A DNA stretch of 64,000 nt, from positions 1 to 64,000 of the forward strand of contig CAMDOF010000007.1 in assembly GCA_945903465.1 (NCBI GenBank), written 5' to 3'. The notes beneath the pieces are model-generated. The model made no database searches and was not told the origin of the DNA. It saw nothing but the letters and a program-made list of their open reading frames with translations. Source of the stretch: Opitutus sp. GAS368 (GTDB taxonomy: Bacteria; Verrucomicrobiota; Verrucomicrobiia; Opitutales; Opitutaceae). A program made the position numbers and the translations under genes. Below, piece by piece: positions 18,809 to 30,562 of this stretch. The first letter of the stretch is position 1, and every line of letters begins with the position of its first letter.

Positions 18809-20844
18809 GGGCAGGGAATCGTGATGACCAGCGTGGTGCCCTGCCGGGGGGCGGAAACAAGGCTCATTTCGCCTCCAAGCTTGTCCGCACGACGACGGAG
18901 ATTCGTGAGTCCCATGCCACCGCCGTTCACGGTGGTGGCCGGATCGAAGCCCCGGCCATTGTCCCGCACACTGAGGGTGATGTGCCTAGCGGCGTGAGCC
19001 AGGACAATTTCCACGTGAGTCGCCTGGGAATGCTGCAGGATGTTATGCAGGGCTTCCTTGAACATCAGCACGAGATCGCGATGACGATCGCGGGGGAAGT
19101 GCCCGTGGCCTCTCCCGTCGTCGAGCCGCACGGTATGGGTTACGGTGCGCAGCATGCGGGTCGCGATCTCGCGCACATGCGATATCAGGTCGTCCTTCGC
19201 ATAACGGTCCGACTGCATCACGCGGGCGATGTCATGCATCGAGTCGACAGTCTGACGGGCGATACTCTGGATTTCCCCGAGCTCATTCTGCATCTTGCGG
19301 TCGCTTTTGACCAAGGCCATCAAGTCCTGGCTGATAAACACGATGCTGCCTAGGCTGCTGCCGATCTCATCGTGCAAGTCCTGCGAAATACGATGGCGCA
19401 GCTCCTCCATTTCCCGTCGATGTTGCCGGCGTTGCCTCCAGCGGAATACGAGCAGAATTGCGGGGACGCCGGTCACAGTGCCGAGCAACGCCCACCAACC
19501 GGTGCTGGCGAACTGGCCCAGCAGGGCGGCTTGCCGCATTTCCACCTGCGCGATTTGTTGCAGGATTTCACGACGGCGCGAAAGGCCGCTGAGCCATTCG
19601 GGCCATTCGACAATGTTGGCCCGGCTGTTGAAGCCGTCGACCAGGGCCGCACCGGACCAGCCGCCCGTCTCGATGGAATCGAACGCGTTGACCGTTTTAC
19701 CCAAGGCCACATTTCCTCCCCCCGACCATACCTGCATCTCGGCAAGGGCCAGATTATATTGGCCGTTGGCGTTGTGCAGATCCAGCGCGGTAAACCGAAC
19801 GTAGCGCCCCGATCGCCCGTGCACCACATATGTAACAACATTGTCTCCCGGATTGCTCGACTGCGGAGGCCGCTTCACCGGGCCATGGTGAGTGAACTCG
19901 GGGATTTCGATCGCCGGCTTAAAGTTCACGTCGTTGGAGAGTTCGAGTTTTGCAAAAAACGGGAAACCAAATCCCTGCCGATGAGCGAATTCGGGAGGAC
20001 GTGCTGGGAAAAGACGCACCTCCTCCACCGCAAGTTCGGCGCCCAAATCGATCTGCACCCAGCGCGGTCGAATCACCGGTTCGATCGTGACGTTCACGAG
20101 TCGGCTTTGATAGCCGAGGGTGGGGCTGGGCCGCTGGCCGACCGGTGGCCCGAGGACCGTGTGGCCGTCCACGAGGTTCGCGAGTCCCCAGATGGGCACC
20201 GCTCCCTTGGTCCGGCTGCAGCGAAAATCGCCGAGCCGCAAGGCGCTCGCGAGATTGCGATTCCCCTGAAGAATCATGATTTCGCCCAAGGCAAAAAAGA
20301 ACCGTTTTTCCTCCTGATACAGGCGGGCCGCGATGATGCGTACATAACGCGCTTTGCGGCCCGACACCGGCAAATATACGGGAAGTATTCCGGGGTTCGG
20401 GAAATCGCCGCGCGTGAAGTCGGCGAGCACCTCATGTTCCGCGGCCTCTCCTTCGCCGCGCGTTTCCACTCTAAACCGAAGCGGAAAACCGTAGCCGTCA
20501 GAGGCGAGCCCACCATCACCGCTCGCGGCGGCAATGAGCACGATCGCGTCGATGCTCTCCTCCTTGTGCAGATCCATCTCGACCCATTCCACGGTGTCGG
20601 GTCTCGACGAATAGCCGCTGTGATAGCCCAGCCGCTCTGTCACGGTCCGCGGCGGTGAAGGCGGCAGGTCGGAAATCATCTGATGCAGCACGCGCTGTTC
20701 GACACCAATTCTCCGCAACTCCGGGCTGAGCCAGCGGACGACTGACTCCAGGCTCTCGTTCTCGGCCCGCGCCATCGTGATCGTCATCGCCGCCCCAATC
20801 ATCGCGGCGAGGCTAGGGACGAAAAAACGGCGGGCGGGTTTCAT
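18805..20844 (-). CDS. Sensor histidine kinase (HisKA_3/NarX type) with two discoidin-like (F5/8 type C-like) sensor regions
   Basis: Start ATG at 20844 gives MKPARRFFVPSLAAMIGAAMTITMARA. Two regions with VEWVEMDLHKEESIDAIVLIAA..ARYVRIIAARL and RWVQIDLGAELAVEEVRLFPA..GRYVRFTALDL; TM segment ALLGTVTGVPAILLVFRW; RISQDLHDEIGSSLGSI; DNGRGFDP and GMGLTNLRRRADKLGG. 4-bp overlap with the regulator. Confidence 0.88.
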   Translation of the reverse strand: MKPARRFFVPSLAAMIGAAMTITMARAENESLESVVRWLSPELRRIGVEQRVLHQMISDLPPSPPRTVTERLGYHSGYSSRPDTVEWVEMDLHKEESIDAIVLIAAASGDGGLASDGYGFPLRFRVETRGEGEAAEHEVLADFTRGDFPNPGILPVYLPVSGRKARYVRIIAARLYQEEKRFFFALGEIMILQGNRNLASALRLGDFRCSRTKGAVPIWGLANLVDGHTVLGPPVGQRPSPTLGYQSRLVNVTIEPVIRPRWVQIDLGAELAVEEVRLFPARPPEFAHRQGFGFPFFAKLELSNDVNFKPAIEIPEFTHHGPVKRPPQSSNPGDNVVTYVVHGRSGRYVRFTALDLHNANGQYNLALAEMQVWSGGGNVALGKTVNAFDSIETGGWSGAALVDGFNSRANIVEWPEWLSGLSRRREILQQIAQVEMRQAALLGQFASTGWWALLGTVTGVPAILLVFRWRQRRQHRREMEELRHRISQDLHDEIGSSLGSIVFISQDLMALVKSDRKMQNELGEIQSIARQTVDSMHDIARVMQSDRYAKDDLISHVREIATRMLRTVTHTVRLDDGRGHGHFPRDRHRDLVLMFKEALHNILQHSQATHVEIVLAHAARHITLSVRDNGRGFDPATTVNGGGMGLTNLRRRADKLGGEMSLVSAPRQGTTLVITIPCP

Positions 20845-21010
20845 CAGCGGTGGTCTGACATAATGGTACCGGTGGTCCGCCGTCGGCAATCTTCTTGGTC
20901 CAACCGGCCTCCCCGAAAGTTCGGGGGATGACCGCGGGCGGATTGCGGGTTACTCTCTTTTCATCACACGTCTGCTGGCCCCAAGTCCAACTCCCAAGAC
21001 CCCGCTAGAT

Positions 21011-24000
21011 ATGACGAATAGAAAAACCCCCTCCACCATGCTGGGTGTCTGGCTGGCTTTCAGCTTGGCATTCGCGAACGTCAGTTTTTCCGCCGACCGC
21101 AATGAAGGCGGCTCCATCGAAGGCCGCGTGAGCAATTTGGCGACCGGTGGTTATCTCACTCGAGCGAGAGTGACCCTGCCGGCGAATGGAGGGGAGCAGT
21201 TTACCGACCAATTCGGCCAATATCGTTTCGTCAGCGTGCCGGCTGGGGAGACGACCATCCGGGTCTTCTATACCGGCCTGGAGATCGCCGAACAGAAGGT
21301 GACCGTGGTGCCCGGACGCACGCTTCAGCAAGACTTCAAACTGGAAAGCGGCGACAACCGCGGGGCGCGTGTGGAGAAAATGGATGCGTTTGTCGTTGCA
21401 GCCGGCGAACTGAATGGGGCGGCCCTCGCGATCAACGAGCAGCGCTTTTCGCCCAACATTAAGAACGTCGCCTCCACCGACGAGTTCGGCGAAATCACGA
21501 CCGGCGACATCACTGAATTCACGAAGTTCATGCCGAACGTCGGACTCAATGGCGCGATTCGGGGACTTCCGAACACCATGACCCTGGTGACGGTGGACGG
21601 GAACCGTTTGGCCTCAGCCGCAAATGGGAACGAAACGCGCGCCGTGGAATTCGATCAGCTCCTGCTAAGCAACGTGTCGCGGATCGAAGTGACCAAGGTG
21701 CCCACTCCGGACAGCCCGGCGGACTCCATCGCGGGCACGATCAATCTCGTGAGCAAGAGCGCCTTTGAACGGGAAAAGGCCGAGCTCAGCTACCGGACCT
21801 ATCTCTCCTGGAACGTCGGTGATGCTTTCACGTTCAAGAAGACGCCGGGCGAAGAAGGTTATACGCGCAAGGTCAGGACCAGTGCGAACGCGAGCTGGAT
21901 CGTTCCCCTCAACAAGAAGCTCGGATTTACCCTGACGCTCAGCAACCTCGACATGCCGGGGCTGCAACATTTTCGCCAATACGACTGGGTGCCCACGACA
22001 AGCGTCCCGGCCACGTCGACCCAGACCACGGCGGATCGTCCCTATCTCAAGTCGTTCCAGACGAGGGATAGTCCACGGAGAACTATCCGCGGCTCGGCAG
22101 GCGTGACGGTGGATTACCGCGTGTCGCCCTACGATGTCGTGTCGGTGAGCATGGCCTACACCCAAAAAATCCTGCCGGCGGTCTTTCATCCCGTGACGTT
22201 CGATGTCGGACCATTGGTGACGAGCTTCTCGCGCAGTCACACCCAAGGGGCCGCGGGTCGGGGTGTCGTGAATATAACGACCCAGCAGCTCCTATCGGAA
22301 GGAAAAGGCTTCCAGCCGAATCTGAGCTATCGGCATAACGGCAAGATTTGGAAATTCGACGCCGCCGCGTCATACTCACGCTCCTGGGCCGAATTGCCGG
22401 ATGCGAGCGCCATCAAAAGCATGGCCGCCGCCAGCATCCAACTCGCCAACGTGACGGTGCGCCTGGACAACATCGACAAGATCAACCCGGACCCCACGTT
22501 GACCAGCGCGACGGGTGCTCCGATTGATCCCTACAATATCAACAACTATCGGATCACCAGCACGAACACCGCGCCCCGTGAAGGGACGGATGTCTATCGC
22601 TCGCTGCGTTTCAATTTAGGCCGCGATCTGCGCACCCGCATTCCGCTCACCGCCAAAATCGGCGGTGACTTTCGGGAGAACACGCGGGATATCAACCAAT
22701 TCACCCGGGCCTACAACTTCGTGGGACGCGATGGTGTGGCCAACACGGCGGATGACGGCGCGGGGGTCCTCTTCGACGAGGTATTTTCAAAACGGGTTTC
22801 GCCGTTCAACTTTCCGCAGCTTCTGCAGTATCCCAGCCCTTACAAACTGTATGATCTGTTCGTGGAGCATCCCGAATATTTCCGGATCAACGACGTCCGC
22901 AACCTGTGGCGGAATCCGGTCAACGCTTCCAAGTGGCTGCGCGAAACGGTCACGGCGGGTTACTTCCGGCTCGATACCCGCCTCCTGAACAATCGCTGGT
23001 GGCTGGTCGGCGGTGTCCGCTATGAGCGGACCGATGACGACGGCTACGGCCCCTTGATCAATCCGAAGCTGGTGCCCAAAGGCACGACCGATCCGCTGCT
23101 GATCGATCAATACACCTACTCGCGTCGCGGCGCGCACTCCCGACGGATCTATGGGGACTTTTATCCGAGCCTCAACAGCGCTTTCAACGTCACGGAGAAT
23201 ACTATTTTCCGCGCCGGTTATGCTCGGACGATTGGCCGGCCGAATTTCAGCAATATCATACCGGGCGCGACCCTCCCTGATCCCGATTCAACAAGCCGCG
23301 TCATCACGTTGCGGAATGCGGCCCTGAAGCCTTGGCAGGCTAACAATTTCGATCTGCTGCTGGAACATTATTTCTCGAAAACGGGCAATGTTGCGGTGGG
23401 AGTCTTTCGGAAAGATATCACTGACTTTTTTGACAGCACCACGGCGGTGGCGGCGCCGGAGCTGCTCGAGCCCTATGGAATCGACCCGGATGTGTTCAGC
23501 GCCGCCAATGGATATATGATCACCACCGAGCGCAACGTGGGCGCCGCGCGCATCGATGGCTTCGAAGTGAGCTACAAACAGGCACTGACGTTTCTGCCGC
23601 AATGGGCGAGCGGGATCCAAGTCTACGGCAGTTTTACCAAGAATAACATTTCTGGAAGTCATGCGGTGGAGTTTGGCGCCTATACGCCGCGCCAATATTC
23701 CATGGGCTTTTCGCTGACGCGGCGTAAATACAGTCTGACCGCCAACATGTCATCGGTGGCGGGTTACAAACCGACCGTGTTGACCGGCACAGGCATTCCG
23801 GCCGACACCTATAGCTACAATTTCGGGCCCCAAGTATACAACGGCAGCGCTTGCTACACGTTCAGCAAGCATGTGCAGCTGTTTTTCTCGGTGCGCAATG
23901 CCGGCAGCCGCAACCGCGTGCAGAACCGCTACAGTCCGGGCACCCCCGAATATGCGCGCTTCTTCAGCCAAACCCTGACTCCGGCGATTTATTCTGCCGG

Positions 24001-24019
24001 CATCAAGGGCGCGTTTTAA
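21011..24019 (+). CDS. TonB-dependent receptor with carboxypeptidase-regulatory-like domain
   Basis: 1002 aa; GSIEGRVSNLATGGYLTRARVTLPANGGEQFTDQFGQYRF; AINEQRFSPNIKNVASTDEFGEITTGDITEFTKFMPNVG; C-term ..YSAGIKGAF. Confidence 0.93.
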   Translation: MTNRKTPSTMLGVWLAFSLAFANVSFSADRNEGGSIEGRVSNLATGGYLTRARVTLPANGGEQFTDQFGQYRFVSVPAGETTIRVFYTGLEIAEQKVTVVPGRTLQQDFKLESGDNRGARVEKMDAFVVAAGELNGAALAINEQRFSPNIKNVASTDEFGEITTGDITEFTKFMPNVGLNGAIRGLPNTMTLVTVDGNRLASAANGNETRAVEFDQLLLSNVSRIEVTKVPTPDSPADSIAGTINLVSKSAFEREKAELSYRTYLSWNVGDAFTFKKTPGEEGYTRKVRTSANASWIVPLNKKLGFTLTLSNLDMPGLQHFRQYDWVPTTSVPATSTQTTADRPYLKSFQTRDSPRRTIRGSAGVTVDYRVSPYDVVSVSMAYTQKILPAVFHPVTFDVGPLVTSFSRSHTQGAAGRGVVNITTQQLLSEGKGFQPNLSYRHNGKIWKFDAAASYSRSWAELPDASAIKSMAAASIQLANVTVRLDNIDKINPDPTLTSATGAPIDPYNINNYRITSTNTAPREGTDVYRSLRFNLGRDLRTRIPLTAKIGGDFRENTRDINQFTRAYNFVGRDGVANTADDGAGVLFDEVFSKRVSPFNFPQLLQYPSPYKLYDLFVEHPEYFRINDVRNLWRNPVNASKWLRETVTAGYFRLDTRLLNNRWWLVGGVRYERTDDDGYGPLINPKLVPKGTTDPLLIDQYTYSRRGAHSRRIYGDFYPSLNSAFNVTENTIFRAGYARTIGRPNFSNIIPGATLPDPDSTSRVITLRNAALKPWQANNFDLLLEHYFSKTGNVAVGVFRKDITDFFDSTTAVAAPELLEPYGIDPDVFSAANGYMITTERNVGAARIDGFEVSYKQALTFLPQWASGIQVYGSFTKNNISGSHAVEFGAYTPRQYSMGFSLTRRKYSLTANMSSVAGYKPTVLTGTGIPADTYSYNFGPQVYNGSACYTFSKHVQLFFSVRNAGSRNRVQNRYSPGTPEYARFFSQTLTPAIYSAGIKGAF

Positions 24020-24035
24020 GTGGAGACCCAGCCGC

Positions 24036-24360
24036 GGAGATTCAGGTCGCTTGGCCTCGCCTTCGATAACCACGACGCCATCGGGCCGCTGGCGAACCGA
24101 GGAAATCGTGAGCGATGGCGCCCGGGCCAATCCTCCGATCGATGCCGCCGGTCAACTGCCCGATGGTCGCAAACTGGCGGACGCCGCCGGCCTGAAAAAA
24201 AACTGGTCGCCGCTCTCGATCAGTTCGCCGGCGCCTTCAGTGAAAAGCTTGGGACGTATGCGTTGCGCCGCGGCATGATCTCCGCGCCCAAACGGACGAG
24301 TATAAGCTCACCACGGCGATCGAAGCGCCGGTCACCCGTGAGCTGTTTCAAGACCGTTGA
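24036..24360 (+). pseudogene. Degraded C-terminus (DUF1585 region) of a Planctomycete-type DUF1592/DUF1588/DUF1585 cytochrome gene
   Basis: Split over frames: LGLAFDNHDAIG / RWRTEEIVSDGARANPPIDAAGQLPDGRKLADAAGLKK / LVAALDQFAGAFSEKLGTYALRRGM / LTTAIEAPVTRELFQDR*. Compare intact [27 protein letters not shown] at about 30.16-30.39 kb. Confidence 0.8.
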
Positions 24361-24372
24361 ATCAGTCTGCCC

Positions 24373-27300
24373 ATGAGCAATATCGTTTCCCAAAACTGGC
24401 GGCTCTTCCGCCGCCATTTTCTGCGCGGCGTCGGCACCGTCATGACACTGCCGCTGCTGGATGTCATGTCTCCGCTCCGGGCCGCTGCCAGCGCCACCCG
24501 GGCCGTGCGGCCGAAACCGCGGCTAAGCGCGCGTTTTCGCGCGCTCGGCGCGATCGCTTCTACCGCACTATCGTGCGCCGCATTTGCGCAAGCACCGCGC
24601 AGCGCGTCGAAGGCAGGAGAGACCGCAGTCATATTATCCCCGTTCACCGTGAACACGGACAAGGACGACGGCTTCGCTGCGGCCAACGCCGGTACCGCCA
24701 CCCGCCTCGCGCTCGATATGAAGGACGTGCCCGCGCCGTTCTCCATCATGACGCAGGAGTTCATCGATGCCCTCGGTATCCGCGACGTGTCGGAAGCCGT
24801 CGCCTGGATGCCCAATGTCGGGGCGGTGCCCTCCGAGGATGGCACCACCAATCCGCTGCTCTTCAATTCCCGCGGCGTCCGCAACAATCGCGGACAGACG
24901 CGCAACAATTATCTGACCGGGGGCCTCAACGACAGCTATGCGCTCGAACGTTACGAGTTCGGTCGCGGCCCCAATGCCGCGCTGTTCAACATCGGCGCCA
25001 ACTCGTCGCTCACCGGCGGCCTCGGGGCCCAAACTAAGCGGCCCCGCCTCGACCGGAATTTCGAGACGATCAGCGCGTCCGCCGGCTCGTGGAACAACCT
25101 GCGCACGACCTTGGACGTCAACCGCGCGCTCACGGACAAGCTAGCCGTGCGCGGCAATCTCCTCTGGGCGGACAGCAAGGCCTTCCTTGAGCGTGGCTAT
25201 TCCAAGAGCAAAGGAGTGACGGGCTCGGCCTCTTATCTCCTGACGCCCAAAACCGAGATTCGGATCGAAGGCGCCTACGACCGCATGATGCGCAACCAGC
25301 CGACCCCCGATATCTTCGATGCCGTCAGCGGTTGGGACGGAGTGACGGTTTTCCGCGAGCCGGTCTCCAATCTTATTCTCGGCACTCAGACGGCACCCGG
25401 CGTCGCCAATGCGCTCGGTCAGGTGCTGACGTTCCAAGGTGAGGCGCAAGGCATCAATCGCCGCGCCGGAAAATACTACGTCTGGAATGCATTCAACGGC
25501 CAGACGGCCATCATGAATTACCAGAACGAGGCTTATACCCGCAAAGCCGACGAAACCGTCAATACTCCCGTTTTCTCCAACGGCCGGCTCTACACGCGCG
25601 GAACGGGTCTGCCGTTCGGTCTGGGCTATCAGGGCACCGCCATTCCGGTCCCGACCCAGGCGCCGGACGGCCAGCACAATTTTCGCTACCAAGAGAACGA
25701 ACCCGCCGACCTCTATTCCCGGGCGATCCGCGGCTCGGCCTTCCGGCCGATCGGGAACGAGAGCAATTTCTCGATGGCGCCGGATACGTTCATGTATGGC
25801 GAAAACCTGCGCGACCTGAACGCCAGCATTTCGCACCAGATCGGCACCCAGTGGTTCTTCGAACTCGGCGGTAACATCAACAACGTCTACGGCGACTCCA
25901 ACCGTGAGGGCGTTGGCGGCCTGCGCACGATCCGTATCGATATCAACCAACTCCTGCCCAACGGTGCGACTAATCCCAATTTCCTCCAGCCCTACGGCGA
26001 TGGGTTCATTTCCCACTCCGAGCGTAGCTACCTGAACCGCAGCTTGCGCGGCAACGTCGGTTACCGCCAGGACCTCGGCAAATGGGGCGATTACACCGTC
26101 AACCTCAATGTCGCCACGAACTCCCGCACCACCGTTGTGCGCTTCCATCGCTACAGTGTCGCGATGGAGGCGGATCAGCGGATGTGGCAGGCCAACCCGA
26201 TCTACGTCCGGCAATATTGGAACCAAGCGGCCCGCCCTTTCAGTGACGCCGGCATTCCTGGGGCGCTGTTGGAGCGGACGTTTGCCGCCGACAACAGTTC
26301 GGTGACGTCGTCCAATATGACCATCGCGCCTCGCTGGACGCTCTCGGATTGGAGCGACACGAAGGAGAAATTCGACAACGCCGTGCTGGCCACGAGCGCG
26401 CGCTACTTCGAGGGCAAACTCGTCGCGTTGGCCGTCGCCCGCTACGACCGCTACAACTCCCTGATTCTCTCCCGGCCCGCCTTCGGCGACCTGCCGACGG
26501 ATTGGAATCCGATGAAGGTCCTCTACAAGCCGGCCGCACCGGCCGACTGGGCCACGCTGAGCTACGTGCCGCGCAACGCCAATGGCACGCCCACGCAGAC
26601 CCAAACCATCCCCGCGGCGACGCGCCCCCGGCAGAATCCGCCCGGCGTTACGACCGCCAACGGCGTCTCGGTTTACAATCCCCTCTACGCCAACGACCGC
26701 TTCCGCGACGACTACAGCCCGCCGGCCAACAAAGGCTCGAACATGACCGGCAGCTACGGTCTGGCGTATCATGTCACAAAATACATGTCGGTGATCGGCA
26801 ACTATGCGACGAGCTACATTCCGCCGGCGACGAACGCGTTCGACATGCGCAACGAACTGGTCGAACCCCTGAACGGCAAGGGCTATGACGGCGGTCTGCG
26901 TTTCCGTTTCTTCAACGACCGGGTCACCGTCAATACGACCTACTTCTATAACCGGGAGGATTTCCAGCGCGTGGCGTCGCCGGTGACGACCTCGATCAAC
27001 GCCCTGCTGGCGCGCAACACCGCCACCGATCCCAGCGCCAACGGTCGCAACAGCCTCGGCATTCCCGATATCTTTGGCACCGACTACCAGTCGCTCGAGA
27101 CGGACGGCTACGAAGTGGAGATCGTCGGGCGAATTACCCGCGGCTTGCGGTTGATGTTCAATCTCGGCACCGCCCGCGTCTTCACCTTCAACCGCTACCC
27201 GCAGACCAAGGGGTTTGTGAACGAGAACGCCGCGTTCTACCGGAAAGTGCTCGAGGAAGCTGGCGGCCGGCTCGACACGACTCGGGCTTCGGGCGACATT

Positions 27301-27894
27301 ACCGGGGTGGCGGTGGTCAATACCGCGGTTACGGCGACGGTTCCCGGCGAGCAGACCAACGCTGTCCTGGACTATAACAACATCTGGGCCAACTACTCGC
27401 TGGTGGCCAGTGACCTGCCGGTGGCGGGCAACAAACGCACGACGATCAATGTCTTCACCGACTACACGATCCAGTCCGGTCGGCTGAAGGGCCTGCGCCT
27501 CGGCGTCGGCGTCCGCGATCCCGGTCGCGACTACATGATGAGCCATTCGGCCGACACGATTATCGACCCCGCCAATCCCACCCGGGCGATCGATGACCCG
27601 AAGGTCGATCAAACGACCCCGCTCTACTATCGGCTGCCGATCAATGTGACCGGCACGCTCGGCTACACCATGCGGCTCAAGGGTTGGGGCCGGCTCGATG
27701 GCAAGGAGATGTCCTTCAATCTCGTGATCAAGAACCTCCTCGACGAACGTCGGCCGGTGATGACCGGCACAGCGGGTTCGCTGCGGCAGCCCCAGGCCGA
27801 TTTCAGCAAGCCAGACCGGGTCGCGACCCCGGCTCGCGTCTATGGCCTGACCGAGCCGCGCAGCTTCCTCTTCACGACCACCCTGAGATTGTGA
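24373..27894 (+). CDS. Chimeric TonB-dependent receptor: DUF1552 N-terminal signal fused in frame to a TBDR
   Basis: First ~37 aa [37 protein letters not shown] look like a DUF1552 start; then [82 protein letters not shown] (TBDR signal and plug). Alternative start ATG 24466. Confidence 0.88.
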   Translation: MSNIVSQNWRLFRRHFLRGVGTVMTLPLLDVMSPLRAAASATRAVRPKPRLSARFRALGAIASTALSCAAFAQAPRSASKAGETAVILSPFTVNTDKDDGFAAANAGTATRLALDMKDVPAPFSIMTQEFIDALGIRDVSEAVAWMPNVGAVPSEDGTTNPLLFNSRGVRNNRGQTRNNYLTGGLNDSYALERYEFGRGPNAALFNIGANSSLTGGLGAQTKRPRLDRNFETISASAGSWNNLRTTLDVNRALTDKLAVRGNLLWADSKAFLERGYSKSKGVTGSASYLLTPKTEIRIEGAYDRMMRNQPTPDIFDAVSGWDGVTVFREPVSNLILGTQTAPGVANALGQVLTFQGEAQGINRRAGKYYVWNAFNGQTAIMNYQNEAYTRKADETVNTPVFSNGRLYTRGTGLPFGLGYQGTAIPVPTQAPDGQHNFRYQENEPADLYSRAIRGSAFRPIGNESNFSMAPDTFMYGENLRDLNASISHQIGTQWFFELGGNINNVYGDSNREGVGGLRTIRIDINQLLPNGATNPNFLQPYGDGFISHSERSYLNRSLRGNVGYRQDLGKWGDYTVNLNVATNSRTTVVRFHRYSVAMEADQRMWQANPIYVRQYWNQAARPFSDAGIPGALLERTFAADNSSVTSSNMTIAPRWTLSDWSDTKEKFDNAVLATSARYFEGKLVALAVARYDRYNSLILSRPAFGDLPTDWNPMKVLYKPAAPADWATLSYVPRNANGTPTQTQTIPAATRPRQNPPGVTTANGVSVYNPLYANDRFRDDYSPPANKGSNMTGSYGLAYHVTKYMSVIGNYATSYIPPATNAFDMRNELVEPLNGKGYDGGLRFRFFNDRVTVNTTYFYNREDFQRVASPVTTSINALLARNTATDPSANGRNSLGIPDIFGTDYQSLETDGYEVEIVGRITRGLRLMFNLGTARVFTFNRYPQTKGFVNENAAFYRKVLEEAGGRLDTTRASGDITGVAVVNTAVTATVPGEQTNAVLDYNNIWANYSLVASDLPVAGNKRTTINVFTDYTIQSGRLKGLRLGVGVRDPGRDYMMSHSADTIIDPANPTRAIDDPKVDQTTPLYYRLPINVTGTLGYTMRLKGWGRLDGKEMSFNLVIKNLLDERRPVMTGTAGSLRQPQADFSKPDRVATPARVYGLTEPRSFLFTTTLRL

Positions 27895-28046
27895 GCGTCG
27901 GTTTGAAAATCCGACGCCGTCTGCCGGCACCGAAGGATCGAACGATTCACCATGAACAGGCCTTCGTCCACCAGGACCTGCAAAGAGGGCCGCGCGAAAA
28001 ACCTCTCTCACGCCCCCTGACAATCCGGTTTCCTGCCAGTCAAACC

Positions 28047-30503
28047 ATGCTCTCTCGCTTTCGCATTCATCCACTCGTTGCCGCTGCACTGCCGCTCGTC
28101 GCCAGCCTTGGTTTAATCAGTGCCGTCCACGCTGCCGTGCCGTTTGAGGCCTTCCTTGAGAAGCATTGCGTCAGCTGCCACGGCCCGGACAAAAAAAAGG
28201 GCGACCTGCGCATCGACCAGCTCTCGCGCGATTTCAAATCGGGCCTAGATACCCATCTCTGGCATGAGGTCATGGAAAAGATCAATGCCGGAGAGATGCC
28301 CCCGGAAGGCGAGGCGCGGCCGACGCAGGAGGAAATTGGCGCCTTCATCCCCAAGCTCGACGCTCTGATGAAGGAGGGGATCGCGGCACGGATGGCAGCA
28401 CGGCCGGCGGTGACGCATTATCGGCTAAGCCGGAAGGAATATCAAAACACCGTATATGACCTGCTCGGTGTGCGCTACGATCCCACCAAGCCGGGTGAGC
28501 TAAATGAGGACACGCTCTGGCATGGCTTTGAGCGAATCGGCTCGGAGCTGTCGCTTTCGCCCTCGCATGTGGATCGCTACTACCGCGCGGCGGAACTCGT
28601 GCTGGACCGCGCTTTCCCCACGACATTCAGCGAGGCGCGCAAGGTGCGCAAGACGGCAGCGGACCTGCGCTACAATGGCGGGAAGGAACAGCAAGCGGCG
28701 CTGGATCGTTTCGGCATCAAGCGACCGCTGCGTTTTCTGATGTTTCCCGGCAGGAATCAAAACGCACTGTCGCCGAACTGGTTTGGCCAGACAGGGCCGG
28801 AACACAGCGGACTTTACAAAGTTCGCTTTCAGGCCAGCGGCCTCCGGCCGATTGGCGGTCAACCGGCCCATCTCAGTATCGGTAAACGAACGGGTGACGA
28901 GACCGTGGATGGACTCATCGAAATCGATCTCACAGCACCGGAAGACAAACCTCAAGTGTATGATTTCGAGCTATTTATTGAAATGCCAGCGACGCTCGAC
29001 TTCTGCGTGGTGGCCACCGAGTTGGTGAACGGAAGAAATGGTGCAGCCTTTCGCAATGCGGTGGCCAGCAGGCCTAATTACATTTTCACGCACAGCAGCG
29101 AGACTCTGCTCTTAAGCCCGAATGCGCCGCAGATGTTCGATGGCAAGGGCAACGCCCTTTTTTCCACAGTGTTGCTTGATTGGATCGAATGGGAAGGGCC
29201 GCTGGTTTCGGAGGCGGAAAAATCGCGGCGCGCAGGCTTGGTGCCGCCGGATGATGCCGCGCCCGAGGTGGTGGCGAAGCATCTGCAACGCTTCGCGGAA
29301 CGCGCCTGGCGTCGACCGGTTAAAAAGGAGGAGTTGGAGCAGTATTTGACCTCCTATCGCTCCGAACGGGAAGCAGGTGAGAAGTTGGCCGACGCGTATC
29401 GCGTGGCGTTGCAGGGCGTGCTGACATCGCGTCACTTCATCTACCTCGTCGAAGGCGACCCTACACCCCGCAAGCGAGTCACGGATTCCGAACTGGCGTC
29501 GCGGCTTTCGTATTTCCTGTGGAGCTCGATGCCTGACGATGGACTCTTCACCGCAGCCAAAGGCGGTGCTTTGAACGGCGCTGCGCTGAAGAAGGAGGTG
29601 GGGCGCATGTTGGCCGACCGGCGGAGCGACCGCTTCATCGACGACTTTGCGCGGCAGTGGCTGCAACTGCACCGTCTCGGCATGTTCGTGCCGGATAAGA
29701 AACTCTATCCCACTTACGATGCGTGGCTGGAGACGAGTATGCGCGGCGAAGTCGTCGAGTATTTCCGCGAGCTGTTCACGAAGAATCTGCCGGTGGATGC
29801 TTTCATCGACTCCGACTGGACGATGGCCAATGCGCGGCTCTGCGATTTCTACAAGCTGCCGGAGCCCCAAGCGGGCGGTTTCCAGCGTGTCTCGCTCAAA
29901 GCCGACGACCATCGCGGTGGATTGCTCACGATGGGCGCGGTGCTCGGCCTAACTTCCGATGGCACACGCCACCGCCCGGTGCATCGCGGCGTGTGGCTGA
30001 GCGAGGCGATCCTTGGCAAAACACCGCCGCCACCACCCGCCAACGTGCCGGCCATCGAGCCGAATCCGCCCACCAGCCCCAAAGCCACGCTCCGTGATAA
30101 ACTCGAAGCTCACCGCAAAGACGCGAACTGCTCCGCCTGCCACGCGAAAATCGACCCGCTGGGCCTGGTCTGGGACAACTACGATGCCGTGGGCCAATGG
30201 CGCACCCATGAGAAAGTCGGGGCAGGAGTCGGTGGCGATCCCTTGGTGAATCCCTCCGGAGCAATGCCCGATGGACGCCCCTTCAAGGATGCGCGCGAGT
30301 TCAAGAAACGGCTATTGGCTGACCGCGAAAAAGTCGCCCGCGCGTTCATTGAGCACCTCAGCACCTACGCGCTGCGCCGCGCCCTCGCCTTTGACGACCA
30401 AGACGACCTTAACGCCATCCAAGCCGAGGCGAAGAAGCACGACTACCGCATCAAGGACATCGTCCAAGCCGTGGCCCTCTCCGAGTTGATGCGCAAGCGC
30501 TGA
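28047..30503 (+). CDS. Planctomycete-type cytochrome c / DUF1587-DUF1592-DUF1588-DUF1585 protein
   Basis: ORF listed from 27684; ATG 28047 gives signal peptide [49 protein letters not shown] haem site; [71 protein letters not shown]. Confidence 0.92.
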   Translation: MLSRFRIHPLVAAALPLVASLGLISAVHAAVPFEAFLEKHCVSCHGPDKKKGDLRIDQLSRDFKSGLDTHLWHEVMEKINAGEMPPEGEARPTQEEIGAFIPKLDALMKEGIAARMAARPAVTHYRLSRKEYQNTVYDLLGVRYDPTKPGELNEDTLWHGFERIGSELSLSPSHVDRYYRAAELVLDRAFPTTFSEARKVRKTAADLRYNGGKEQQAALDRFGIKRPLRFLMFPGRNQNALSPNWFGQTGPEHSGLYKVRFQASGLRPIGGQPAHLSIGKRTGDETVDGLIEIDLTAPEDKPQVYDFELFIEMPATLDFCVVATELVNGRNGAAFRNAVASRPNYIFTHSSETLLLSPNAPQMFDGKGNALFSTVLLDWIEWEGPLVSEAEKSRRAGLVPPDDAAPEVVAKHLQRFAERAWRRPVKKEELEQYLTSYRSEREAGEKLADAYRVALQGVLTSRHFIYLVEGDPTPRKRVTDSELASRLSYFLWSSMPDDGLFTAAKGGALNGAALKKEVGRMLADRRSDRFIDDFARQWLQLHRLGMFVPDKKLYPTYDAWLETSMRGEVVEYFRELFTKNLPVDAFIDSDWTMANARLCDFYKLPEPQAGGFQRVSLKADDHRGGLLTMGAVLGLTSDGTRHRPVHRGVWLSEAILGKTPPPPPANVPAIEPNPPTSPKATLRDKLEAHRKDANCSACHAKIDPLGLVWDNYDAVGQWRTHEKVGAGVGGDPLVNPSGAMPDGRPFKDAREFKKRLLADREKVARAFIEHLSTYALRRALAFDDQDDLNAIQAEAKKHDYRIKDIVQAVALSELMRKR

Positions 30504-30562
30504 TCACATCAGCAGCCACGATGAAAGTATATAGAACCTAGAACCGAGACCCAGCAACAATT

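Noticed and set aside
25141-28089. 982-aa minus-strand ORF
   Set aside because: Fully antisense to the well-supported TBDR at 24373-27894; low-complexity Arg/Val/Gly-rich translation typical of shadow ORFs in high-GC DNA.
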